Part shown: positions 42,737-51,634 of the stretch, piece after piece | Layout of the letters: every line of letters begins with the position of its first letter | Position numbering within the stretch: position 1 is the stretch's first letter | Assembly: GCF_900100955.1 (NCBI RefSeq) | Contig: NZ_FNCC01000001.1 | Span: 806,001 to 870,000 of the forward strand | Length of the DNA stretch: 64,000 bases | Reading direction: 5' to 3' | Origin: Lentzea fradiae | GTDB taxonomy: Bacteria; Actinomycetota; Actinomycetes; Mycobacteriales; Pseudonocardiaceae | The notes under the pieces: generated by a model | Database searches by the model: none | The model's input: the letters and a program-made list of their open reading frames with translations, nothing else | Told to the model about the DNA's origin: nothing | Program-made: the position numbers and the translations under genes

Positions 42737-45072
42737 GCCGAGGTCCTTCGCGTGGGGGAGTGCTCGGACCCACGGGTGGGGCCCAGCAGGTGCCCGAGGT
42801 CGGCGGCGTGGTCGGGGTGGCCCACCGGAACGATGCCGCTGTAGACAGCCGTCCAGCAGCCGGGGCAGCACAGCTGCCGGAACACCACCGGGGCGTCGAC
42901 GTAGTCGCCGGGGTCCGAGAGGACCTGCGGACCGGCGGCGCTCGACGGTCCCTCGAAGCGGGCCAGCTCCAGTGCCTCGCTGCCGGCACCGGCCAGCCTC
43001 CGGCCGCAGTGCGCGCAGGCCACCTGCGTCTCGCCGCCGACGGTGACCTCGACCAGGTTGTCGTTGAGGCGGCGGGACCCGGTGAGGTCGAGGACCGGCG
43101 CGTCCGGCACCGCGGTGGAGCGCTCCCGCCGCTCCTCGCGCAGGCGCACGCGCAGCTCCTCGGTGCGGGTGAGGTCGACGGTCCCGGACGCGTCGACGAC
43201 GACGCCGTAGTTCTCGGCGGCACCGTGCGGGGTCACCTTGTCCTCATGGACGTCGTGCGCCACCGCGTCGGCCGGACGGGTCAGAGGGTCGCCGTACCCG
43301 CCGCCTCCCTGCCACTGCAGGACGAAGACGTCGTTCACGCCCATCCCGGTGTCCGCGTAGCACTGCTGGAGGTCGAGGTTCGGCCCGAGATCGGCGAGCG
43401 AGGCGGGCACGGTCCCGGCGGCGAAGGCGCGTGCCACGTCCACGTCACGGGCGATGACCCCGCGTGCCGTGTTGCCCGGATAGCCGCCCGCCAGGCCGTT
43501 GTTCTGCGACACCGCCTTGCCCGAGGCGGCCAGCGTGACACCGAACGGCGACCCGCTCCCGTGCGGGACGATCGCGGTCGACCCGCTGACGCCGCCGCGG
43601 TGCCGTCCCGGGCCTCCGGTGTCGGGCTCCTCGCGGCGCCACAGCGCCAGGACGGGGTAGAGGAACTCGCTCATCTCCACGTCCGGAATCCGGCCCATCG
43701 GGATGCACGCCAGCCCGCCGGTGTCCATGCCGTCCGCGTCGGGCCTGCCGCCGTACCCGCCTGCCATGACCTCCATCAGCACGTTGATGAAGGGGGCAGG
43801 CCGCTCCCCTCGGGTGTCGAGCCCCGAGAGGAGGGCCGCGTCGTGGGTGCCGCAGCAGCCGGCCTGGACGTTGCCGCCCAGGGTGAGGGAGCGGTCGAGC
43901 ATCTGGGCCAGGCACTCGGCGACCAGGGTGCCCGTCATCCAGGCCGGTCCGATGGGGCCGCGTGCCACGGCCGCCGGGAAGGTGGCGTTGTTCAGCGTCC
44001 CCGGCTCGGAGACGAGGTCGAAGCAGCGCATGAGCCCGCCCGCCGACCAGGGGATGTCGGCGGCCAGGATCGGGAGCAGCGCCAGCATGACGCCCCCGCG
44101 CATCCCGGCGTACGTGCAGTTGATGATGCCGGTCTGCGGGTCGGTCCCGGTGAAGTCGAAGGTGAGGTGGTCGCCGGACTTCGTCATGGCGACGGCCATC
44201 TTGTGCAGGCCGCGGTCACCGGCACCGGACTGGTCCTGGTAGCCGGTCGCGTTCCAGGTGCCGTCGGGCAGGTCGGCGAGCTTCGTGCGCAGGCGCGACT
44301 CCGCGTCGGTCATCATCCGCTTCATCACGGCCTTGACGGTGTCGGCGCCGTACTGCTCGATGACGGCCAGCAGCCGTTCGCGGCCCACCGTGCTGGCGCC
44401 GATCTTCGCGCGCAGGTCGAGGCCCACCAGCATGGGCAGGCGGGACCGGCGCACCCACAGGTCGGCGATGTCCTCCTGGAGCTCGAAGTCGCGCACGACC
44501 CGCACCGGAGGCGTCGGCACGGACTCGGAGAAGACGTCCTGGGCGTGCACGGAGAACGAACCGAGGCCCATGCCGCCGAGGTCGGGCTCGTGGCAGATGG
44601 CACTGGTCCAGCCGAAGAGCTTCCCGTCGTGGAAGATCGGCTGGAAGACGATCACGTCGTTCTGGTGCAGGCCGCCGCCGACCCACGGGTCGTTGCAGAG
44701 GAACATGTCGCCCTCGCGCACCTCCCGGTGCTGGAGCGTCCAGTAGATCGCCAGGTCGACCGCGCCCACCAGCATCGTGTTGTAGAGGCCGACCTGCACC
44801 TCCTGCCCCAGCTCGTCGCTGATGGCGAAGTCGAAGTCGTTGGCGTCGATGACGATCGGCGAGCCCGACATGCGTTTGAGGGCCTCACCCATCTCGTCGG
44901 TGACGGACCACAGCCGGTGGCGGACGACCTCGTAGGTCAGCGGGTCGAGGCCGTCGATCTGCTCCTGCGTCACGTCGTGCACCGCGAGCGAGGCCGGTAA
45001 CCGGCGCCGCAGCTCGCCGGGGTCGATCGGGCGGCTCTCGAACATCTCCGAGCCGGGGACGGGAAGCGCCAT
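42733..45072 (-). CDS. HyuB-type carboxylase/hydantoinase B with acetone-carboxylase-gamma-like C-terminal zinc ribbon
   Basis: The 779-residue protein starts at ATG 45072, 9 bases after HyuA. Residues ~35-570 are hydantoinase B: LDPLTYEVVRHRLWSVTDEMG, DMFLCNDPWVGGGLHQNDV, FDFTGTDPQTGIINCTYAG and LQWQGGGGYGDPLTRP. After a linker (~600-670) comes a domain with CAHC (VACAHCGRRL) and CCPGC (FRQLCCPGCWTAVYSGIVPVG), the pattern of the acetone carboxylase gamma subunit's zinc site. Beta+gamma fusion with a neighbouring HyuA suggests an ATP-dependent ketone carboxylase (acetone/acetophenone carboxylase type) rather than a hydantoinase. No signal peptide. Confidence 0.87.
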   Translation of the reverse strand: MALPVPGSEMFESRPIDPGELRRRLPASLAVHDVTQEQIDGLDPLTYEVVRHRLWSVTDEMGEALKRMSGSPIVIDANDFDFAISDELGQEVQVGLYNTMLVGAVDLAIYWTLQHREVREGDMFLCNDPWVGGGLHQNDVIVFQPIFHDGKLFGWTSAICHEPDLGGMGLGSFSVHAQDVFSESVPTPPVRVVRDFELQEDIADLWVRRSRLPMLVGLDLRAKIGASTVGRERLLAVIEQYGADTVKAVMKRMMTDAESRLRTKLADLPDGTWNATGYQDQSGAGDRGLHKMAVAMTKSGDHLTFDFTGTDPQTGIINCTYAGMRGGVMLALLPILAADIPWSAGGLMRCFDLVSEPGTLNNATFPAAVARGPIGPAWMTGTLVAECLAQMLDRSLTLGGNVQAGCCGTHDAALLSGLDTRGERPAPFINVLMEVMAGGYGGRPDADGMDTGGLACIPMGRIPDVEMSEFLYPVLALWRREEPDTGGPGRHRGGVSGSTAIVPHGSGSPFGVTLAASGKAVSQNNGLAGGYPGNTARGVIARDVDVARAFAAGTVPASLADLGPNLDLQQCYADTGMGVNDVFVLQWQGGGGYGDPLTRPADAVAHDVHEDKVTPHGAAENYGVVVDASGTVDLTRTEELRVRLREERRERSTAVPDAPVLDLTGSRRLNDNLVEVTVGGETQVACAHCGRRLAGAGSEALELARFEGPSSAAGPQVLSDPGDYVDAPVVFRQLCCPGCWTAVYSGIVPVGHPDHAADLGHLLGPTRGSEHSPTRRTSA

Positions 45073-45081
45073 GGCGGTCTC

Positions 45082-47175
45082 CTAGCCTGCGTTGATCGCG
45101 AGGTTGCCGAGGGCGTCGATCCGGCCGGTGCTGCCGGCGGGGATCACGGCGGTGGTCGTGGGCAGCTCGATGACGGCAGGGCCCGCGATGACGTGGCCCG
45201 ACCTCAGGCCGCGGTAGTCGTGGACGGCGGTGTCGACGTAGCCGAGCCGTCCGTCCAGGCAGATCGGCCGGGTACCGGAGGGCACCGCGCCCGACTCGGC
45301 GGGCTCGACCTCGGGCAGCTTTGAGGAGAACGGCAGCACGCCGGTCGCGCGGACCCGGTAGGTGATGGCCTGGACACCGGCCGCGCTGAACCCGGAGCCC
45401 GGCCCGTACAGGTCGGCGTAGCGCTGCTCGAACGCCGTCACGACCTCGTCGAGCGCCTCCCGCGTGAGCGGGCCGCCGGGCACCGGGGTGGTCACCTCGG
45501 CCAGCTGCGCGGTGTAGCGCAGGTCCAGCTCTCGTTCCACGACCGTCGAGGCGTACGTCAGCCCCTGCCGTTCCAGCGCCCGCACGACCGTCCTTTCCAG
45601 ACGCTCGAACCCGGCCGTCGCCCGGTCCGGGTCGAGCGGCACGGGGCCGGGGTCGGAGAGCTCGGCGGCGACGACGACGTCGGAGGTGGCCAGCCCGTAC
45701 GCGGAGAACGCGGACGCGACCTGGCCCAGCGGGATCACCACCTCGCCCACCCCGACCTCGGCGGCGTACATCGCGGCGTGCGCGGGGCCCGCGCCGCCGA
45801 AGGCGTAGAGCACGAAGTCGCGCGGGTCGTGCCCGGTCTCCACGACGGTCTTGCGCAGCAGGTCACCGGTCTGGGAGTTCTGGACCGCGTAGATCGCGGC
45901 AGCGGCCTCCTCCACGGACAGGCCCAGGGGTTCGGCGATCTTGGTCCTGATCGCCTGGCGGGCCGCCTCCACCGAGAGCGGCTTGCGGCCACCGATGAGG
46001 CCGCGGTCGCTGAGAATGCCGAGGACCAGGTTGGCGTCGGTGTTGGTCGGGTGCTCGCCACCCTGTTCGTAGCAGGCGGGACCGGGGACGGCTCCCGCGC
46101 TGTGCGGACCGACCTGGAGGTTGCCGCCCGCGTCCAGCCAGGCGACGGCGCCGCCACCGGAGCCGATGGCGTGCACCTCCAGCGTGGGGACGTTGACGGG
46201 GTGGTGGTTGATGATGGTGGTGCTCGACCGCACGGGTTCCCCGTCGACGATCAGGCCGACGAGGAACGTCGTGCCGCCCACGTCGGTGGCGATCACGTTG
46301 CGGTGGCCGAGCTGACGGCCGAGGGCGACGGCGCCGACGACGCCACCGGTCAGCACGGAGCCGACGGTGCTGATGGCCGTCCTGGGCGCCTCCGCCGCCG
46401 CGACCGCGCCGCCGTTGCTCTGCATGACGAGCAACGGCCCACGCAGCCCGTGCTCGCGCAAGGTGGTCTCCAGCGACCCGAGGTAGGTGCGCAGGCCGGG
46501 ACCGATCTGCGCGCTCATGATCGTGGTCGCGCTCCTGGCGAACTCCCGGATGCGCGGGCTGACCTCGCTGGAGAGCGCCACGAACAGGCCGGGTGCGATC
46601 TCGTGCACCAGCTCGCGGACGCGCTCCTCGTGCACCGGGTTGCGGAACGACCACAGCAAGGACACCGCGATCGCCTGGACACCGGCGTCGACCAGTGCGC
46701 GGATCGACGCGCGGGCCGCCTCTTCGTTCAGGGGGACGACGACGTTGCCGTCACGGTCGATGCGCTCGACCACCTCCAGCGCCAGCTTCTTGGGCAGCAG
46801 CGCGTGCGCCTTGCTCTGCCCCAGTACGTCCTGCAGCTCCTCCGGCGAACGGCCGAGATAGCGACCCTCGACGTTCATGATGAAGATGGAGTCGCGGTGG
46901 CCGACGGTCGTCAGGTAGCCCACCTTCGGGACGTTGCCGGTGACGAGCGCGTTCAGCGACGACGTCGTGCCGTGCGCGAGGTGGTGCACCTCGGCCAGCA
47001 TCGACTCCAGCGGCTGGCCCCGCTCCCCGGCGAGCACGCGCAGGACGTCGAGCACACCGGTCGAGTAGTCCGGGGGTGTCGACGGCATCTTCGCCGCGAC
47101 CACCCCGCCTTCGTCGTCGATGAGCACCGCGTCCGTGAACGTCCCGCCCACGTCGACACCGATCACCACGGACAT
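45082..47175 (-). CDS. HyuA-type ATPase subunit (hydantoinase A / ketone carboxylase alpha-like)
   Basis: The 697-residue protein starts at ATG 47175 with AAGGCAGG upstream. The ASKHA nucleotide-binding fold is clear: VVIGVDVGGTFTDAVLIDDEG, VHHLAHGTTSSLNALVTGN, NVIATDVGGTTFLVGL and LYAFGGAGPAHAAMYAAEVG. In acetophenone and acetone carboxylases this subunit uses ATP to phosphorylate the substrate enolate or carbonate before carboxylation. Works with the adjacent HyuB-gamma fusion. A TTGACG-type repeat lies 25-41 bases upstream of the start, in the gap after the aldehyde dehydrogenase gene. Confidence 0.9.
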   Translation of the reverse strand: MSVVIGVDVGGTFTDAVLIDDEGGVVAAKMPSTPPDYSTGVLDVLRVLAGERGQPLESMLAEVHHLAHGTTSSLNALVTGNVPKVGYLTTVGHRDSIFIMNVEGRYLGRSPEELQDVLGQSKAHALLPKKLALEVVERIDRDGNVVVPLNEEAARASIRALVDAGVQAIAVSLLWSFRNPVHEERVRELVHEIAPGLFVALSSEVSPRIREFARSATTIMSAQIGPGLRTYLGSLETTLREHGLRGPLLVMQSNGGAVAAAEAPRTAISTVGSVLTGGVVGAVALGRQLGHRNVIATDVGGTTFLVGLIVDGEPVRSSTTIINHHPVNVPTLEVHAIGSGGGAVAWLDAGGNLQVGPHSAGAVPGPACYEQGGEHPTNTDANLVLGILSDRGLIGGRKPLSVEAARQAIRTKIAEPLGLSVEEAAAAIYAVQNSQTGDLLRKTVVETGHDPRDFVLYAFGGAGPAHAAMYAAEVGVGEVVIPLGQVASAFSAYGLATSDVVVAAELSDPGPVPLDPDRATAGFERLERTVVRALERQGLTYASTVVERELDLRYTAQLAEVTTPVPGGPLTREALDEVVTAFEQRYADLYGPGSGFSAAGVQAITYRVRATGVLPFSSKLPEVEPAESGAVPSGTRPICLDGRLGYVDTAVHDYRGLRSGHVIAGPAVIELPTTTAVIPAGSTGRIDALGNLAINAG

Positions 47176-47199
47176 CGGACCTGCCTTCCGCCATGCGTG

Positions 47200-47216
47200 T
47201 TCGTCACGCTCGTCAA
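47200..47216. promoter_or_regulatory. Weak TTGACG-type repeat upstream of HyuA
   Basis: TTCGTCACGCTCGTCAA shares the ACGCTCGT core with the site at 37802 and the TTGACG half-site on the opposite strand. The dyad is imperfect. It would allow internal regulation of the HyuA-HyuB-ligase segment. Confidence 0.3.
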
Positions 47217-47298
47217 GGACCTGTCTGGTGTGCAGAGGCTCGAAGCCGCCGGGCGCGCGCCACCCACGAGCGGGCGAAGCCGCAGCGACCGGTGGTGG

Positions 47299-48768
47299 CT
47301 AGGCGGGCGGAGGCACCGACTCGACGAAGACCCGCAGGCTCTGGAACTCCTTGATGGCCTCGGGACCGCACAGGTAGCCGTAACCGCTCTGCTTGAGCCC
47401 GCCCTGCTCGAACTTCTCGGACAGCACCGCCCAGCAGTTGCTCCAGACCATGCCGGACTCGATGCGCCGGGCGACCCGCTGGGCCCGCAGGGAGCTCTGC
47501 GTGAAGACGGACGCACCCAGCCCGTACGGCGTGGCGTTGGCACGCCGGACCGCGTCGTCGTCGTCGTCGAAGATCTCGAAGGTCTGCACCGGCCCGAAGA
47601 CCTCCTCCTGCACCAGCGGCACGTCCAGGCGCTCCACCTCGACGAGGCTGGGCCGGTAGTACGCGCCTCCCGGCCGGCGCTCGTCGGCGAACTGGCCACC
47701 GCGGACCAGCACCGTGCCGTAGGACTCGGCCTCGGCCACCAGCGCGTCGACGCGCGCGGCACTGGCGGCGTCGATGAGCGGTCCCAGGTCGCTCGCGGGG
47801 TCGTCGCTCGGTCCGGGCTCCAACGACGAGATGGCCGGGACCAGGGCCTCGCGCAGACGGTCGGCGATCGAGCGGTGCACCAGGACCCGCGAGCCCGTCA
47901 CGCAGAACTGGCCGTTCATCACGGTGAGCGCCGCGAGGATGGTCGGCACCGCGATGCCGAGGTCGGCGTCCTCGAAGACGACCAGGGGGGTCTTGCCGCC
48001 GAGCTCGAGACCGACCCGCTTGAGCGTCGCGCTCGCCTCCCTGGCGATGACGCGGCCGACGGTGGTGCTGCCGGTGTAGTTCACGACGTCGACCTGGGGC
48101 GAGCTGACCAGCAGCGGCGCGCCGACGTTGGCGGACTCCGAGAAGATGCTGATGACGCCCTCGGGGAAGCCCGCCGCCGCCACGATGTCCGAGAAGATGG
48201 CGTTGGTCAGCCCCGTCTGGCCGGGGAGCTTGACCACCACGGTGCACCCGGCGGCCAGCGCGGGACCGATGGCGCGGACGGTGAGGATCACCGGCGAGTT
48301 CCAGGGCGAGATGATCCCGGCGACACCGGTGGCGGCCGGGGCCGAGCGGAAGAACACGCCCGGCTCCACCTCCTCGGCGATGCCGTGGCTCGCGGTCAGC
48401 GCGGTGCCGGCGGAGTAGCGCAGCCACTCCGCGGCGGTGGCGGCCTCCCACATCGTCTCGCGCTCCAGCTTGCCGTTCTCCCGAGACAGCATCGCGCCGA
48501 TCTCGGGGGCGCGGAGGGCGAGCTGGTCGGCGAGCCGGCTCAGCAGCTCTGCTCTCTTGCGGGAGTTCGTGGACCAGTCGGTGGTGTCGAACGCGTGGCG
48601 TGCGGCGGCGATGGCGCGTTCGACCTCGGCGCGGCCGGCTTGGACGAACTGGCCGATCACCTGACCGGTGGAGGGGTTGATCGAGTCGACCAACGTCCCC
48701 GCCTCCGAGAGATCGCCCGCGATGAGGTTCGCCCTGAGCAGGGTCTCGTTGCGTACGCCGGTCGTCAT
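47299..48768 (-). CDS. NAD(P)-dependent aldehyde dehydrogenase
   Basis: The 489-residue protein starts at ATG 48768. Family motifs: NPSTGQVIGQFVQAG, IISPWNSPVILTVRAIGPALAAG, general-base Glu in GLELGGKTPLVVFEDAD and catalytic Cys in NGQFCVTGSRVLVH, plus EEVFGPVQTFE. It resembles benzaldehyde/aryl-aldehyde or semialdehyde dehydrogenases. Between the SnoaL-like and HyuA genes on the same strand, it may oxidise an aldehyde formed in the same degradation route. Confidence 0.93.
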   Translation of the reverse strand: MTTGVRNETLLRANLIAGDLSEAGTLVDSINPSTGQVIGQFVQAGRAEVERAIAAARHAFDTTDWSTNSRKRAELLSRLADQLALRAPEIGAMLSRENGKLERETMWEAATAAEWLRYSAGTALTASHGIAEEVEPGVFFRSAPAATGVAGIISPWNSPVILTVRAIGPALAAGCTVVVKLPGQTGLTNAIFSDIVAAAGFPEGVISIFSESANVGAPLLVSSPQVDVVNYTGSTTVGRVIAREASATLKRVGLELGGKTPLVVFEDADLGIAVPTILAALTVMNGQFCVTGSRVLVHRSIADRLREALVPAISSLEPGPSDDPASDLGPLIDAASAARVDALVAEAESYGTVLVRGGQFADERRPGGAYYRPSLVEVERLDVPLVQEEVFGPVQTFEIFDDDDDAVRRANATPYGLGASVFTQSSLRAQRVARRIESGMVWSNCWAVLSEKFEQGGLKQSGYGYLCGPEAIKEFQSLRVFVESVPPPA

Positions 48769-48860
48769 GGTGGTGCTCCGTTTCAGAACGAGGTGGTGGT
48801 CACCGGGGTGGGAGGGAGGCGCGCATCGGTTCGGTGGCACGCCGCGGGGCCGGACCGTCT

Positions 48861-49217
48861 TCAGGCGTACAGCGGGGCCAGGTCCAGGTAGATGCGCACG
48901 GTGTCGACGAGGTCTCCGGACCGGGTCACGACCGTGGCGCCCGGGATCTCGACCGTCTTGCCGTCGTGGCGCTCGTAGGTGACGACTCCCTCAAGGATCG
49001 CCGTGTCGTCCACCTCCCAGGTGTTGGTGAACTGATGGCGCAGCGAGCGGAACGACTCCATGAACTCGCGCTGCTCGGCCATCGCCACGTCGCGGCCCAC
49101 CGCCGGTGGATTGCCCGCCAGGGTCACGACGACGTCCTCGGTGAAGCGCGCTTCCAGGCTTTCGAAGCGCTTGTTGTCGATGTCGTCGTACATGGCCTGC
49201 CACCACGTGCTGCTCAT
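48861..49217 (-). CDS. SnoaL/NTF2-like small protein
   Basis: The 118-residue protein starts at ATG 49217 after GAGGAGGACCC. A cone-shaped NTF2-like fold is suggested by WWQAMYDDIDNKRFESLEARF, FTEDVVVTLAGNPPAVGRD and LVDTVRIYLDLAPLYA. Such proteins act as hydratases, isomerases or hydrolases on small ring compounds. First gene of the leftward carboxylase set and divergent from the thiolase across a promoter with an inverted repeat. Confidence 0.8.
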   Translation of the reverse strand: MSSTWWQAMYDDIDNKRFESLEARFTEDVVVTLAGNPPAVGRDVAMAEQREFMESFRSLRHQFTNTWEVDDTAILEGVVTYERHDGKTVEIPGATVVTRSGDLVDTVRIYLDLAPLYA

Positions 49218-49293
49218 GGGTCCTCCTCGGAAGCGGTGCGGTCGTCGTCGCGCTCGGGGCGACCCGGTCGAAGGTAGTGGCGGTCGTCGCACT

Positions 49294-49309
49294 CGTCAAC
49301 TATTTGACG
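49294..49309. promoter_or_regulatory. Inverted repeat in SnoaL-like/thiolase divergent promoter
   Basis: CGTCAACTATTTGACG has perfect CGTCAA/TTGACG half-sites separated by 4 bases, midway between the two start codons. The half-site matches that of the palindromes at 34381 and 37802, though the spacing and orientation differ. Confidence 0.5.
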
Positions 49310-49375
49310 ATGTAGTAGAACTGGAAGGGCGCTTCCCCCGGACGACCCGCCGGTCACGACAGAGGAGTCCCGAAC

Positions 49376-50590
49376 ATGCCCGAGGCAGTCATCGTCAGCG
49401 CCGCCCGCACCCCGATCGGCCGGGCCGGCAAGGGCTCGCTGGCCGAGTTCCGTCCCGACGACCTGGCGGCGTTCGCCGTGAGGACCGCGCTGGACAAGAT
49501 CCCCGAGCTGGACCCGAACACGATCGACGACCACTACCTGGGCTGCGGGCTACCGGGCGGCGAGGCGGGCAACAACATGGCCCGCGTCGTCAACGTGCTC
49601 AACGGCCTCGACGACGTCCCGGGCGCCACCATCACCCGCTACTGCTCCTCGTCGGTGCAGACCACCCGGATGGCCTTCCACGCGATCAAGGCGGGGGAGG
49701 GCGACGTCTTCATCTCCGCGGGCGTCGAAACCGTGTCCCGGTTCGCGAAGGGCACCTCCGACCACGCCCCCGGCACGCTGAACCCGGTCTTCGAGGAAGC
49801 CGGGACCCGCAGCGGCGAGATCGCCGAGGGCGGCCACGACTGGCGCGACCCGCGCGAGGACGGCCTGCTGCCCGACATCTACATCGCCATGGGACAGACC
49901 GCCGAGAACGTCGCCAGGCTGCGCGGACTCAGCCGCCGGGAGCTCGACGAGTTCGCGGTCCGGTCGCAGAACCTGGCCGAGCAGGCGATCGCCGACGGCT
50001 TCTGGGAACGCGAGATCACCCCCGTGACGACGCCCGGCGGCACCGTCGTCGCCAAGGACGACGGTCCTCGTCCCGGCGTCACCTACGACGGCGTCGAGCA
50101 GCTCAAGCCGGTCTTCCGCCCGGACGGTGTCGTGACCGCGGGCAACTGCTGCGGCCTCAACGACGGCGCCGCCGCCGTCATCGTCATGTCCGACACCAAA
50201 GCCGCCGAGCTCGGCATCACCCCGCTGGCCCGCATCGTCTCCACGGGAGTGTCCGGGCTCTCCCCGGAGATCATGGGCCTCGGCCCGGTCGAGGCGACCA
50301 AGCGGGCGCTCGCCAACGCCCGCATGAGCATCGGCGACATCGACCTGGTCGAGATCAACGAGGCGTTCGCGGCCCAGGTCGTCCCGTCGTACCAGGACCT
50401 CGGCATCGACATCGACCGCCTGAACGTCAACGGCGGTGCGATCGCCGTCGGCCACCCGTACGGCATGACCGGCGCCCGGCTCCAGAACACCATGCTCAAC
50501 AGCTTCGACTGGCACGACAAGACCACCGGCCTGATCACCATGTGCGTGGGAGGCGGACAGGGCATGGCCCTCATCCTCGAACGCCTCTGA
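49376..50590 (+). CDS. Thiolase (acetyl-CoA C-acyltransferase)
   Basis: The 404-residue protein starts at ATG 49376. Catalytic residues: nucleophile Cys in TITRYCSSSVQTTRMAFHAI (~residue 90), His in GGAIAVGHPYGMTGARL and Cys in TMCVGGGQGMALI. Degradative thiolases cleave 3-ketoacyl-CoA with CoA. With HyuA/HyuB carboxylase and ligase it would complete conversion of a ketone to acetyl-CoA and a shorter acyl-CoA. Divergent from the carboxylase set. Confidence 0.93.
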   Translation: MPEAVIVSAARTPIGRAGKGSLAEFRPDDLAAFAVRTALDKIPELDPNTIDDHYLGCGLPGGEAGNNMARVVNVLNGLDDVPGATITRYCSSSVQTTRMAFHAIKAGEGDVFISAGVETVSRFAKGTSDHAPGTLNPVFEEAGTRSGEIAEGGHDWRDPREDGLLPDIYIAMGQTAENVARLRGLSRRELDEFAVRSQNLAEQAIADGFWEREITPVTTPGGTVVAKDDGPRPGVTYDGVEQLKPVFRPDGVVTAGNCCGLNDGAAAVIVMSDTKAAELGITPLARIVSTGVSGLSPEIMGLGPVEATKRALANARMSIGDIDLVEINEAFAAQVVPSYQDLGIDIDRLNVNGGAIAVGHPYGMTGARLQNTMLNSFDWHDKTTGLITMCVGGGQGMALILERL

Positions 50591-50968
50591 CAGAGCCGGG
50601 CGGCGAGCACTCGACCCGCGGTGCGGCCTGGGAACGGGCCCACCGCACCACAGCTACCACCCGGGGCATTCCGCACCGCATCGCGGCCATCAAGATGAGC
50701 GCCGACCTGTCGACCGGCCGCGTGGTGCGCGAGGTGACCGACTCCCGCTTCGACGTGCCGACGTCGAACACCCTGTGGCGGCAAGGACTTTACGTCCTCA
50801 ACTCGCGCGTCCTGACGCCGCTCACCCCGGCTGCGCCGTACTCGGTCCTGCGCTTCGAGCTGTCCTGAAAGGACAGCCGGCGCGCGGCGATCACCGGCCC
50901 ACTCGCCCCTCGGTCCGGCGACGTGGCCCGGCCAGGTTCGCGCAGGTCTCGGGGGCGCTCCTGGCCGG
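50591..50968. other. 378-bp stretch between thiolase and whiE-type locus
   Basis: It contains no full gene. It holds a short rightward coding remnant (50695-50868, described separately). The rest, 50869-50968, is the 3' flank of the leftward pigment operon with no obvious T-rich terminator. Confidence 0.5.
50695..50868 (+). pseudogene. C-terminal remnant of a secreted beta-propeller-like protein
   Basis: Fifty-seven codons end in a stop at 50868 and read MSADLSTGRVVREVTDSRF, DVPTSNTLWRQGLYVLNSRV and PYSVLRFELS. This is the style of the last blade of SMP-30/NHL-like actinobacterial secreted proteins, where a phrase like LYVVNARFGTP...YDVVRV is typical. No ribosome site or upstream domain is present, so it looks like a deletion remnant. 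The similarity is from memory of the family and short. Confidence 0.4.
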
Positions 50969-51634
50969 TCACTCCACCACTCCCGCCGAACGGTCGGTCA
51001 CCAGGGTCATCGGCTGCGCCACCCTGGCGAACGGCGCGACCAGGCCGACCAGCGGCACGGGCGGTGTCTCGTCGTCCGACTCGATCAGGTGCACGACCAG
51101 GTCCCGGCGCCGGAACACGGTGGTTCCACCGCAGGCGACCGTGATGCCGGCGAGCCGCCTGGCCAGTTCCCCGGCGTGCCCGGGAAGTGACTCGTACAGG
51201 ACGGCCCTGCGCGGCAACCGCCCGGTGCGGCCGTTGCCGGACGCCACTCGCATCACGGTGGCCGCCACGAACCGGCGGAGGCTCGCCTCGTCGGTCGGAT
51301 CGCGGTCGTCGAGCAGGTACGGCTGAAGCCGTTGCTCCAGCGCCTGGACGTGGGGTTGCCTCGCCAGGTACCGGACGGCTTCCGAAGGAGGGCAGGTGAT
51401 GTCCACGACGCGCACCACCACACGCCCTGCCATGAACACCGACGTGCGTTCCAGCAGCGACCACTCCGCGCCGTGCTCGGGGAGGACCGCGTACCGGGAC
51501 AGGATCTCGGCCACGACCTCTTCCGATCCGGTGCGCACCGGGAACGTCAGCGCGTAGCGGTCCACGATGCGGTCCCGGGTCATCGTGACCGCCGGAAAGC
51601 CGCCGCAGTGACCGCTGAGAAGCTGCTCGCTCAT
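50969..51634 (-). CDS. SchA/CurD-like domain protein (second copy)
   Basis: The 221-residue protein starts at ATG 51634, with ATGA overlap with the hydroxylase. Core [64 protein letters not shown] and FRRRDLVVHLIESDDE match the SchA/CurD (WhiE ORFI) family of spore pigment loci, comprising two dimeric alpha/beta-barrel-like halves. The N-terminal ~20 residues are an extension not found in the paralogue at 57058. Last gene of the operon. Probably assists cyclisation or oxidation of the polyketide. Confidence 0.85.
   Translation of the reverse strand: MSEQLLSGHCGGFPAVTMTRDRIVDRYALTFPVRTGSEEVVAEILSRYAVLPEHGAEWSLLERTSVFMAGRVVVRVVDITCPPSEAVRYLARQPHVQALEQRLQPYLLDDRDPTDEASLRRFVAATVMRVASGNGRTGRLPRRAVLYESLPGHAGELARRLAGITVACGGTTVFRRRDLVVHLIESDDETPPVPLVGLVAPFARVAQPMTLVTDRSAGVVE

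Noticed and set aside
42733-47175. Hydantoinase or 5-oxoprolinase for HyuA/HyuB
   Set aside because: Possible by family, but the gamma-like zinc ribbon, ligase and thiolase neighbours fit ketone carboxylation better.
45778-48891. A 1037-codon rightward open frame
   Set aside because: It is an antisense frame of HyuA and the aldehyde dehydrogenase; composition is Arg/Gly/His/Asp-rich without domains. High GC produces such long shadows.
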